A DNA stretch of 64,000 nucleotides from contig JAMWET010003424.1 in the NCBI GenBank assembly GCA_024036415.1, positions 1-64,000 on the forward strand. The letters run 5' to 3'. Shown piece after piece: positions 12,648-24,600 of the stretch (position 1 is its first letter; every line of letters starts with the position of its first letter). The notes under the pieces are model-generated. The model worked only from the letters and a program-made list of their open reading frames with translations, had not been told where the DNA came from and searched no databases. The position numbers and the translations under genes were made by a program. This DNA is from Prochilodus magdalenae. Lineage: Eukaryota; Chordata; Actinopteri; Characiformes; Prochilodontidae.

Positions 12648-15600
12648 AGACACTTGACACTTCTACATTACTATTGATGATTATGGCGCTAAGGGCTTTA
12701 TGTGAACTAACACCAATAAACTTTAATAACAGCTTTGTATTTTTTGTTCGTGTGCAGCAGAGAAAATAACTACACATCTGAATGAACTCCAGTTGGTTTT
12801 ACTGCACTGAAATAAACAACAGCAGACAGGGAAATGAAACAAACCGTAAGAGGAAATTTTCCATTTCGGGAGGTTTTAGAAAACAGCTGAGAACGGCACA
12901 TCACACCAGTAGACAAAAACCCACAAGCATCATTGAAGTGCTTTTAGCCAGAAAATATTCAAACATATCAGCAAATGTCCAGCATTAAACTCCTTACAGC
13001 CTCTAACAGTAAAACATAAAGCAGACCTTTAGAGATTACTCCTTCATTTATTCCAAATATAACCAACATCCACAGCCCACTATGCTAACCTCACTGTATT
13101 CACACTTTCATTTCATTGTTTATACCAAAAATGTTGAACAAAAACCGAGTTATCTACAGTATATGTATCTTACTGTACGGTCATTTCTTTACATCTGACT
13201 TCTTCCCTCAGTAGCTTGTAAACTCCTGGTTGCCGTATTTTCATTGTTGCAATTGTACAAAATGTTCTGTAGTAATAAAAAGCTGATACAAAATTAATGT
13301 AGATGAGAGCAGGACAGTAAAAGAATAGTAAGACAGTATGACAGAAGGGCTGTATGACTAATGGTAGGAGACAAGAACAGTTTGACGGTAGAATAGTAGG
13401 CCAGTGACAAAAGAACTGAACCGGTAGAATAATCAAGCAGTAGGACAACAGAATAGAACAGTAACAAGTGTGACAGACGAATAGTTGAACAACGTAACAG
13501 TGACAGTAGGACATTAGTAAGACCTTGACAGTAGGACAGTAGGCAAATAGAACAGGAATACTACTACAGTGATAGCAGAACAGCTGACACTAGCATTAGA
13601 GCAGTTCCAGTAGTTCTAGTGAAACCGTTACAGTAGAACAGTCACAGTAGGATAGAGCAACACTCAGACAGTGGCAGCAGGTTAGTGTGACAGAAGAACA
13701 GTATGACAGTGAGAGCAGGACAGTAAAAGAATAGTAAGACAGAAGGACTGTATGACTAATGGTAGGAGACAAGAAGTTCTACAACTACAGGCTGTAGTTC
13801 ATCTGTTTCTCTGTATACTTTATTAGCCTGCTCTTCAGGGGTCAGAACTCCCACAAGACAGATGGAGAGTCCATGCACTGTCCACTCTATTACACACTCC
13901 TACTTTGCTAGTTCTGCTGCTCTATTACACACTCCTACTTAGCCCATCTGCTGCTGCACAGTAGGACATTAGTAAGACCTTGACAGTAGGACAGTAGGCA
14001 ACTAGAACAGGAATACTACTACAGTGATAGCAGAACAGCTGACACTAGCATTAGAGCAATTACAGGTGAAACTGTTAGAGTAGAACAGTCACAGCAGGAT
14101 AGAACAACACTCAGACAGTGGCAGCAGGTTAGTGTGACAGAAGAACAGTATGACTGTGACAGCAGGACAGTAAAAGAATAGTAAGACTGTGTGACAGAAG
14201 GCCAGAAGAATAGTAGGACAGACAGTAGGACACAAGGTCAAGTATGGTAGGACAGTGACAAATGAACAGGCAATCGTAGGTCAGTAGAACAACAGGAGAA
14301 TAGAATGGTGGGACAGTAAAAGATGGGAAGTGTGATAGATGAACAGAATGATGGACAGATGAATAGTAGACAATAGAACAGTGATAGTAGGACACCGACA
14401 GAAGAACTGTAGAACATGAATAGGACAGTTAAACAGCAAAAAATAAAATAGAACAGAATAACTGTAGCAGGTGATAGTAGGACAAGAGGACAGTGAAGGT
14501 AGAACAGTTGGACAGGAGAACAGTTGGACAGAGGAGCACTAGTACACTATGAGCAGTCGGACAGGAGGACAGTTGGACAGAGGAGCACTAGTACACTATG
14601 AGCAGTTGGAACAGGAGGACAGTTGTGCAGTTATATTGTCTTACTGTTATTGTTGTGATTATCTGTGTAGTTTCCACGGGTGGTGGAGGCGTGTGCGGTT
14701 TACCTGGCGGAGGCCCTGCAGCCGGAGAACTGTGTTGGAATCCTGCGTCTAGCGGACACTCATGCTCTGTCAGGCTTGCAGGCACAGGCTCAGACGTACC
14801 TGCTGCAGAACTTTGGACAGGTGTGCACGGGGGAGGAGCTGGTGGAGCTGCCAGCAAGTGAACTGACAGCACTGCTGCAGAGGGATGAGCTGGGCGTCAC
14901 TCAAGAGGAGCAGGTGTTCGAGGCTGTGATGCGCTGGGTCCGAACAGACCAGGCACAGAGGCTGCCCCTGCTGCCTCAGGTTCTCATGCACGTACGGCTC
15001 CCTTTGCTGGACGCCTGTTACTTTGTGGACAAGGTTGAGGGGGACGAGCTGGTCCGCGGCTGCTCAGAACTGTTTCCTCTGCTGCAGGAGGCCCGCACGT
15101 ACCATCTGGCTGGGAAGTGAAGTAATTCACAATGACGAATACTTCCAGTCCAGACACTGCAAAACAGCTTTTATCTGACTATCAGATTTACACAATCCAC
15201 ACTCGCCGCAACTGTAGCCAGTCAGTCAATCAAGTCTGTCGGCAGCTAACTCTGCTTGAGACGAGGGTGTATGGTAAATGATGAAGGCGCTATGCTAATT
15301 GCAAAGGTGAAATGTAAAAAATGACATTGCTAAGCTGCATTAGCATCATAGCTCCAGAACTTTATACACTAAGCTGGTCGTAGCTCACAGACTGCAGTTA
15401 GGGTAAGCTCAGCTGGTGAAACATCACTTTCTTATAGGGAGCTCCTAAATTCTGGATCAGCGTTCAGAGGATATTAGGAATGCAAGATCCGTTTTTTTTT
15501 TTTTTTTGTTGGTAAAAATAGGGAAGGGATTGTAGGTGTTATAATCCAGATCAAAATAAAGAAATCCAGATTATGAAGCATATTTTGCTTTGGCTAGCAC

Positions 15601-18600
15601 ATGGCTTTTGTGTGATACTGTGTATACTGTATATACAGTGGCATGCAAAGGTCTCTGGACACTGGTCTGGTCAGAACTGGATCTCCTTACTGTGAAAAAG
15701 TGAGAGTAGAAGATGACCTGACCTCCAAAAACACATGAGGTTTAAAGATGAAACATTTATTTTTATGTTTTAAGCACAGATTAGCTTATTATTTAGCTTT
15801 TTACAATTAAGAGTCGGGGGGTGGGGTGTGGGGGCCCAGTCAACAGTCCAGGCACCCTTAGGTCATCAAAGGAAAGGTGCAAATTTCAAACCCTTGTAAA
15901 TACGTCCAACAATCAGCAGCCTGGGCTCCTCTAAGCAGCTGGCTAGCACGCTGAACATCACCATCATTGATGCCAACAAACAAAGCAGGAGAAGGCTGTA
16001 AGCGAAACCATTGGGAACCATTTCCTCAGTTCATAATGTAAATTTAAAAAATGATAATACAGCGAAGGTCATGTTACGGTCTGGAAAAAGGGCAAGGGCA
16101 AAACTGACTGCCCTGTAAAATTGCTAGAAAGGCGAGGTCAGAAGCTCAGATACAGCAGTGGAATGGTGGTGCAGTGTTCTGCTATGCACAAACAACCTGC
16201 ACAAATAAGAACTTCATGGAAGAGTAAAACAGACAAAAAAAAAAGCTTCCTCGTGTCCTCACCACAAAAGTGAGCGTCAGAGGTTTTGGCAGGGGGCGAA
16301 AATCCCCCAAAACTCCTATCTGGCCACCAAAAAGCATAACGGACCATACAGGCCATGCTTCCAGAACCCGTTTCCTTTCTTGTTATTTTGTAAATATGGA
16401 AAAATGGAAATAAAAAAGGCAACACAAATTTTGCTTAAAATATTAAAGTAATACAGTTTTTTTTAAGCTTTTGGAAATCGTGCTTTGATTTGGCATCTGT
16501 AACTTGGCCTTTCACAATAACATACATTTTTTAACACCAAAGGGTGCCCAAACTTTTTCAAGCAACACCTAATTATTATTGTATGTACACCTTGTTTCTA
16601 CACTCACTTTTATCAGCTCCACTTACCATATAAGAGCCCCTTTGGTGTTCTACAACTACAGGCTGTAGTCATCTGTTCTCTGTATACTTTAATTAGCCCG
16701 CTCCTCCGGGGTCAGAAACTCCCACAGGACCACCATAGAGCAGATATTATGTGGGTGGTTGGATCAATCTCAAGCACTGCAGTGATGCTAGTTAGTGGTG
16801 TGTTGTTGCGCAGGTGTGTGTGCATCAGATACAGCTGTGCTGATGGAGAGAGTCCACGCACTGTCCACTCTATTACACAACTCCTACTTTGGCTAGTCAG
16901 GAGACGATAGCCCCATCTGGCTGCTGCACGAATTTTGTGTTGGTCATCCTCTGGTCCTGCATTAGTGGTCACAGGACCCCTTCCCACAGGATGCTGCCCA
17001 CAGAATGCTGTTTGGCTGAATAGAATTTGGTTAGTGGACGATTCTCAGTCCAGCAGAGATGCTGAGATGTTTAAACACTCCAGCAGCACTGCTGTGTCCT
17101 GATCCACTCAGACCAACTAACAGTAACACATATTAGTATGTGAATAGTAATATTAATGCTGTGTTTTTTATTATTGCTGTTATTATTATTAATAGTAAAT
17201 TTGAAAGTTTTACATGAACTTTTAATGAAGGTGATTTCGGAGCGCACTAAGCCAAGGCTACAGCAGTTCCAGTCTGAAGTGTTTATGATTATCGGCAGAA
17301 AAAATAAGGGCTGCACTAAAGACGAGAAGTTTTGTCTCAGAGGAATGAAGTGTTTGGAACCCACTGCGTCCGCAGCCGGCATGGAGGTAGCCAAGCTGCC
17401 CAATCACAGAGATGGAGGCAGAGACTGAGAACAGGAAGTGGGTGGGAGTTTGCATGTTGTCAACTTTCCGTTAATGAAGTTTACCTGTCAGGTGTAGAGG
17501 TTACAGGTGATACCAAACAAACATATCTCAAATTAAACATCCTTTATTGTGTAAGAGAAGAGTTTAATAATTACAGAACAAATACACTGATGTCATTATC
17601 ATCACAACTGCACATGTAAATATTAATAACACTGAACTTTTTGCCCTAATTAATATGTAGATTTTTCTTTGTGTTCTGTAATGATGGCAGTTCTTAGAAG
17701 CAAGGTTGTCTGAAACTCAAAAGACCATCCACAGTAGCACTGCGAAGCTATAATACTTCATCTTCCTGTATAAAAAGTGCTGGTTTTAACGCAGTCTTCG
17801 AGTATCTGTTTTTTCATGAATGCCTTTCATACTCTTAGTTTCGTCTTGACCAAATATTGACCAACCCTGTTTCCACACTGTGCAAAATGTAAAATGAAAT
17901 CAGAACACAACGACATGCAAATTATTTAAAACCTATATTTAATTTTAGTAGTAAAAAAGACAATTTTGTTATTTGATTAAATATAATATGGCTGTTTTGA
18001 TTTTGATGCCAGCAACAGGTTTCCAACAAGTTTGGGACAGTTTCTCTATATGCGAAGGGCTAAGGCCCAAGACAATACTGAATCGTTGTGATCCCCGGAC
18101 CCAGTGGTCTGAAAATCAGTACACTGTACTAGACATTTACAGTACATGTAAATGTGTTGCAAAAAAGTAAAAAACCCTACACAAAAACAGAATCAGTAAT
18201 ACACAGACATGTTCTTTGGGGCTCATTTCAAATGAGGGCGAAGTGGAAAAGTTCCCTGGGGTCTGGCAAATCAAAATGTAAAATTTATTTTTTGTAAATC
18301 ATGGATGCTGTGTTGTCTCCAGGATAAAGAGGACCATTTAATCTTAGCATCAGCACACTGCTCAAAACCAGCATCATTGATGGTATGCAAGGGCATTAGT
18401 GGCATACCGGCATGGGAGATCTATCAAGACGCCTATATATGCTGAATGGTATATATTCAGGGTTTTGGGGCAAACATATGCTGCCATCCAGATGACGTCT
18501 TCTTCAGTGAAGACCTTGCTTGTTTCCAACAATACCCAAACCACATTCTGCACATATTACAGCAGTATGGCCTCTGTAGGACAAGAGTTCCAGCTATTAA

Positions 18601-21600
18601 ACTGGCCTGCCGAAAAACATTTCCCGCACATTATAAAAAACAAAATGTATGATAAAGGAGACCCTGAACTGTTGGATAACGGGAAACCATATTAAGCAAT
18701 AATGGGGAGAAGTGGGAAGAAGGCAGTGGGTTTTGCTGAAATCCTACCATTCTTATATTATGCCTTCTACCACTCTCTGTAACTCCCTCATAGACATATC
18801 TCAAGATCTGCCATGTCTAAATAATGTATAATTAGGACTGTGCCCTAGCTTGGTAATAGTAAAATAACTAGCAAATCTAGGAGTTAGCCTTACCATGTCT
18901 TTATGGCTCGCCAATGTTTCCTTATAGCCACCCCAAAGCCCCCCCCCCCTCACTCTCTATGCAGAAAAACATAAAACCATACAAAGTGTTTTTTAACACA
19001 TAGAGGTGATCCAACACCTGGTGTTTCTGAAATGTTGTGATTGGCATCAAGGTGTCCCAACTTATTTGGGAACAGGGTTGTAGCTCTATGGATAAAAGTC
19101 TATTGAATGATGAAGTCTAAAAGTGATTTTTAGTCTAGTTATGAATTGTTGTTGCAGGTGGCAAAGAAAACCCAACATATTCCCTTCCCTGGCTTCTTGT
19201 GTGGAAGTAACAACGCTTCCCTCAACAAGTGGATTCCAGATTCGAGTTCAGGAAACATTGGTCGCTGGAGACACAAAATGGCAGTAGTTGGGGGGAAGGT
19301 GGTATGTAATGGGAGGATTTGGGGGATGGCGTTCAGAGGCTTAGCAGCATGGAGGCCGTACGATCCTTCCACAAACTGCTGGACTGAGGGGGTGAGCTCT
19401 CACAACAAACTCACAAACAAACAAACAAACAAACAAACACAAAAAGTACACAAACAATACAGGTAATAATTCACACATTACACAATTAATAAAACACAGT
19501 TTTTACCTTTACTACAATTACTGAGGGGTTCAAGAGTCGAATTACACAGGTGGGGGTGGCGGGGTTGGGGGCATGGTGAGCACCTTCAGGCAGATGTATT
19601 AAGATTCATACGCATAGTGTTTCACCAGATTGTCCCTGTTCCTCTGGTTTGGGCCTTTAGGATTCTGAATGGCCGGTTCATGATTCCTATCCATCTGTTT
19701 AGTTTCTTTTGATGCCCTCTTCCTCTTTGTACCTTCAACTCTTCAACTCTAATGGTCTTCTCCAGTGAGCGGATGGTTTTCAGAATAGGGGCTTCAGTAT
19801 GGAGGTTATCCATTTCTCAGTCTTCTCTACTGTACGAGGTTCTCTCAAACTCTAAAGTTCCAAAGCATCCATATTTTTCCCTCTCATTTGTTTATTTTTC
19901 CAGATTTTACATCCATAAAGATCCCTCAGAGAAAGACCACAGCCTGGACGGTTATGTATTTAACCACTTATAGCCATTTGTGGCCTTCTGTGATTGAGAG
20001 TGTTTGAACCCTCTGTTGTTAGTTGCTTTGTCTGACTAGGCAAAAACTGTCCACCATTTTCACTTCTCCCTTTCCCTGTCATCATAACCTTAGTCCCTTC
20101 TTCACAGTTGGTTATTTAGTATGCAGCAAATTGTCCCCATCTCCTTTGGCAATGTGGACCCAGAGTGCTAAACAGTGTAGAGATTTCCTCATTCGAATTG
20201 AACAGATTCTCTGGTTTCTCCTTAAAGATGTTCCCTTTACTGTTTATAAGACTGATGGAAGTTCAAAGGCTTTGCTGTAGTCAGTAAAAATATAGTTATA
20301 GATTGGACCTTCCTTCATGATATTCCTGGGCTTTTTTCCAATAATGCCAAACATATATCCACAATAATAAACACTCATGGTACCACCATCTGTGCTGCTC
20401 TATCCTTCGGTGGACAATCATTGCGTTGAATGAGCATAAGCCAAATTTACTTTTTATATTTGACCATTTGACCAGTACGGGACCTGGCTTAAAATTGTAT
20501 TTCCCTCATTCTTCCGAAACAGTTTCTTTTCTGTTTCTCTGTTTGTTTTTCCTATGAAACATCAGGTGGTTGGTAATGTTGGTAGTGTTTGGTCCCTCTC
20601 TGGGGAATTCTTCGGTTTAATTCTCTTAAAAAGACTAGATGTTGTTTGTTTTTCTTTCTGGTTTTCATATATTCCATCCACTTCATTTCCCAATGTTTTC
20701 TCTTTGTTCATTTCCTTGAGTTCTTGATCTTTTTGAATTGCACCAGAAGCCCTTTCTTATGGAGTATTGCCCCAGCATTTGATTTCGCTTGGCGATTTTT
20801 CCTTGAAGGGACAGTGGTATCTTGAGGTGTTGGTAGTGCGGACCAGTTTGATTATTGTTTCCTCTACCTCCACTTGGAGACTTGCTCATTTATAGTTAAA
20901 AAAAAGTTCTTTCTTCCCGCTTTTCTTGTTTTCCAGCATTAGCATTCCAATCCTCCCATCAACCAAGCAGTACAATCTTGGGCAGGTCCTGTCCAATATC
21001 AGCCTACGTTTTGATTACTTTTTGGATTTCTTCATTACTTGGCAATCCCTTTTGTCAGGCTTTAAACCCTGATGTCTGTTAAATTGAATGGTGTTGTTAA
21101 ACACTAGTATTTAATTAAAAGTCTTTGTTGGCCTCGTTGTTGTTGACAGTTAAAGCCACTCCATCTGTTCCTGAGTAGTAGATGGTGTGTTAATCCTGTT
21201 TACTGAGGATGTTATTTGTGTAGACTACATGTAGTTCCATCTTCATGACAGGCCAACCATTCAGGCTAGCATCCTCTTCTACCTTGTGTCTGTCCATGTT
21301 GGTGCTCTTGGTAACAGTACAGAAGTGACTTGATATGCATGGTTGAACTTAATGTCAACAAGCAAGATGGCACCAGTGAGTGTGTTGGGTCTGTCTCTAT
21401 CCCTGCATGCCTCTGTGAATTAACTATGCTGTGTGTGGAGCTGTTATTTGTTAGTGCTAATACTGCTCAGGCTATTATTTGTGATGACAATCAAAATGGG
21501 GAGTGGCACAGTGATGTACCGTGGGTGAGCTGGTCTCCTCACAGGCAAGAGGGGTTTCGATTTTCTGGTTGGGGTGCCTTCAGGGTCTTTTCTGGGTGGG

Positions 21601-24600
21601 AGTTTTGCATGTTCTCCACATGTCTTCATGGGGTTTCTCCCACAGTGGGTTAGCGGCTGTCACCTGGACAACAGGAGGGTACTGGGGTTTGAATCTCAGA
21701 GAGGTTTGCTGCCATCCCTGCTTTCTCCCACAGAGTGAAAGGCTGTAGGAAGATAGGAGGTTAAGGACCTGTTTAGATGACAAGTTGGGTTTTTGACCAT
21801 CTTCAGGGTTTGTGGGCAAGGGTGGGAGGAGGGTGTGTTGTTGGAGGGTGTGAACTAACGGGTGGGTTCTAGTGTCTTTACCAATTTTGAGACCCAAACC
21901 TACGCCCTTTGCCTTCAACCACAACTGAGTCTGCGTTCTAGAAATAGAGGAGTTAATCCCTAGTATCTTCATAGAGTGCTGACTCACACTCCATTACAGC
22001 AGTATTAATCTTCACTGACTCGCATGGCTTTTGGTGAGTGCTTGTTTCTGTTCACAATAAGACCTTTCATTTTAAATGACGTTTTTAGTTCTCTTGCGGT
22101 CTGGACCTGATGTTTTTAAAACTGCTTGGCACGCGCCTGGTTGACTCCCTGGTGACTCGCACCCCTTTCTGGAACTTTTGCCCAACCGACTGTGGTTTTC
22201 CCGTCAGGTGTACCTTGCCAATGTGGGTAGAGGACAGAGGAGTTGCCGTGGTTTTTTTTAAGCTCACTCTATTTTTTCTTTACTCTCTACAACAGATTAA
22301 AGGCCCCCGTAACCAACACACTGAGATCTCACACAAGAGATTATCACTGAATTTGCTGGACAGCCTCGCTTTGATTGTCTTTTGATTTATCTCTGATGGA
22401 GGTTTACTGATGACGAAACTGGGTTCATTCCTTTAATTCTATTTACCATATTCATTGGCCAACACATGTGGCAGGGTCCATACATTTGAATGGGATGGTA
22501 AAGGGGGAGCGTTGTGTTTAGGCTCAACTCTTGCTAGGCACTTCCCCTGGTACCTGATCTTTGAGGATGTTGTCATGTAGACAGTTTCCTTCTTCACTAC
22601 AGGCCTATCAGTCAGTCATTCTATTTGTGTCTGTCTATGTGGTTTCTTGGTAAAGTGTTAGAAGTGAATGAGCTTTTGCCCTCTTCTGCTCAGTTGAACT
22701 TATATGGAGAGGCAAGATGGACACCAGTTGAATGTGTTGGTCGTGCCATCTATCAGCTGCATGCCCAGTGATTAACTATGTTGTGTGTATTGCTGTTGTT
22801 TGTTAGTGCCAACACTGCTCCAGCTATAATTCGTCATTTGACAAAATGGGAAAGTGGCATTGGTGGTACTGTTGGGTAGTTTTAGGTTATTTATGTAGGT
22901 ATATAGTTTTTCCATCCATGCGTTTCCCTCTCCTAGCTTATCCTTAGGATCCTTATAAAACTTTTTTTAAGACTGAGACATCTTTAATATATAATAATAT
23001 TTCATTGTTAAGACATGAACAGTCTTTAGTGCTGAGTACAAAAAGTCATTCAAAACCTCTCCACCCCGGTCAATTGGCTGATGCCACCCAGGGCTGCTGG
23101 CTGTTTGGCAGCGACACGGGGGAAGAACTGGCTGGTTCTGGATTTTTATGCTTCTGAACCTCCTTCACTTTTTGTGGCAGCTGTGAGAACAGACTGTGGC
23201 CTGGGTGGGTGGAGTCCTTTAGAATCTTCCTGGTTCTTCCTCAGGCAGCCCTCACGCCTCGCTGTTGGTTAAGGAGACCCTTGAATATTTTAGGACATTG
23301 CCATCCTGGACACACAGTTAGTTACACCTATGCTTAAAGAGCTTAATCCTGATGCGACAACTCTCAGCAAGCAATTTCAGAATACCCCTTTTTTTTCCCC
23401 CCCCCTTTTTTGGCTAAACTACTGAAACAAAGAGAAAGACCCGGTTGTAGTTTAAGTTCCTATCTTAAGCAAGAGAACATTTTTAGGTAACACTGGCCAC
23501 TTCGTCAGATTCCTCTTTTGATTTGGCTGGTGGTGTTCCACAAGGGTCTGGTACTAGGACCCATCCTCTTTCACTGTATAACGGTCCCATTAGTGGGCAC
23601 TTATTACTTAAACCGCTTTTACCTCCCCATTAGAACTCAATGATAACAGCTACTCTAATGCTCTCTCAGTAGTTACCTTTAGGACAGTAAGAGGAATGGG
23701 TGTCAGTTGTTTTTATCAGCTGAATGAAGGCAGGTCAGAGGTTCATTCTATTCGTTGCTTACTCTCCCCTTATCGCCTCATTGCATTAATAGGATGTCCC
23801 TGGTTAATTGTCCTTAATGTGTAACATTCTCAGTGAGATATATGGTACTCAGACCTTGACTCTTCATCCTTCCGGACATGAGAGACAGTCCTTCAGTATT
23901 ATTTCTTAGTTGCGGGCCTCGCGTGGTACTGACCTATTCACTGCTGCCACTTTGTATTCTATGTATCAATACTGAGTTGACAAGGAGTTTATATATAATG
24001 TCTAATAATGTTTATAAAAATGTAACACAAATGTAAAAAAATGTTAAAAAAAAACTCCCTCTTGGTTTCAGTTTTGGCCTATTTTGGTTTTAGTTTTGAA
24101 GGACTGAGTCAGTAGTCTGTAGCAGCAGATAAACAATGAAGCGTACTCTGAATTCTTTTATAGTTTATCATATTAAATTTTACTTGTTCGTAGCAAATTA
24201 TGTTCCACTTTGTTTAAATGGAGTGCTCCTCTTGCTCTATCACTAATAGTCAACCTGACAGGTGGGGGCATTTTTATGCCCAGCCATAGGGGGAATTTTG
24301 GGGGCATTTTGCATTTATAATGGGTGTGTTTATTAAACCACCAACATACAAAAATGCTTGGGTGAGTTTTAGGTGTAAGTGTAGTATTACCTGAAGTAGA
24401 GTAATGCATAGTCAATAAAAACTCTACGGAAGTCCCTTACAAGGAATCTAAGAACAAACATGTGTGTTTGCAGACTTGCTCCTCTGATGTTCAGCGTGAG
24501 CTCATTCTCTGCAGCCAGTTATGCGTAAATGGTATCTATGTAATCGGAAGATGTCGCAAATTGAAAACTGGGCCACTAACTGCCTGCAGTGTTTTGACTC

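Larger units (their letters stand above)
19400..23469. other. klhl6 intron 5, low-quality-looking sequence
   Basis: About 4 kb with no stable frame over 135 codons and no recognised gene. It holds an (AAAC)n run (19410-19440), the diverged repeat pair at 21222/22570 and homopolymer runs such as the T/C block at 23389-23410. Single-base gaps between repeat copies resemble those in the neighbouring klhl6 exons. Confidence 0.45.

Noticed and set aside
12547..12777. Tyr-Ile repeat ORFs on both strands
   Set aside because: They are translations of the (TA)n microsatellite.
14588..14872. Overlapping ORFs on both strands at klhl6 exon 3
   Set aside because: They are shadows of the BACK-domain exon in other frames.
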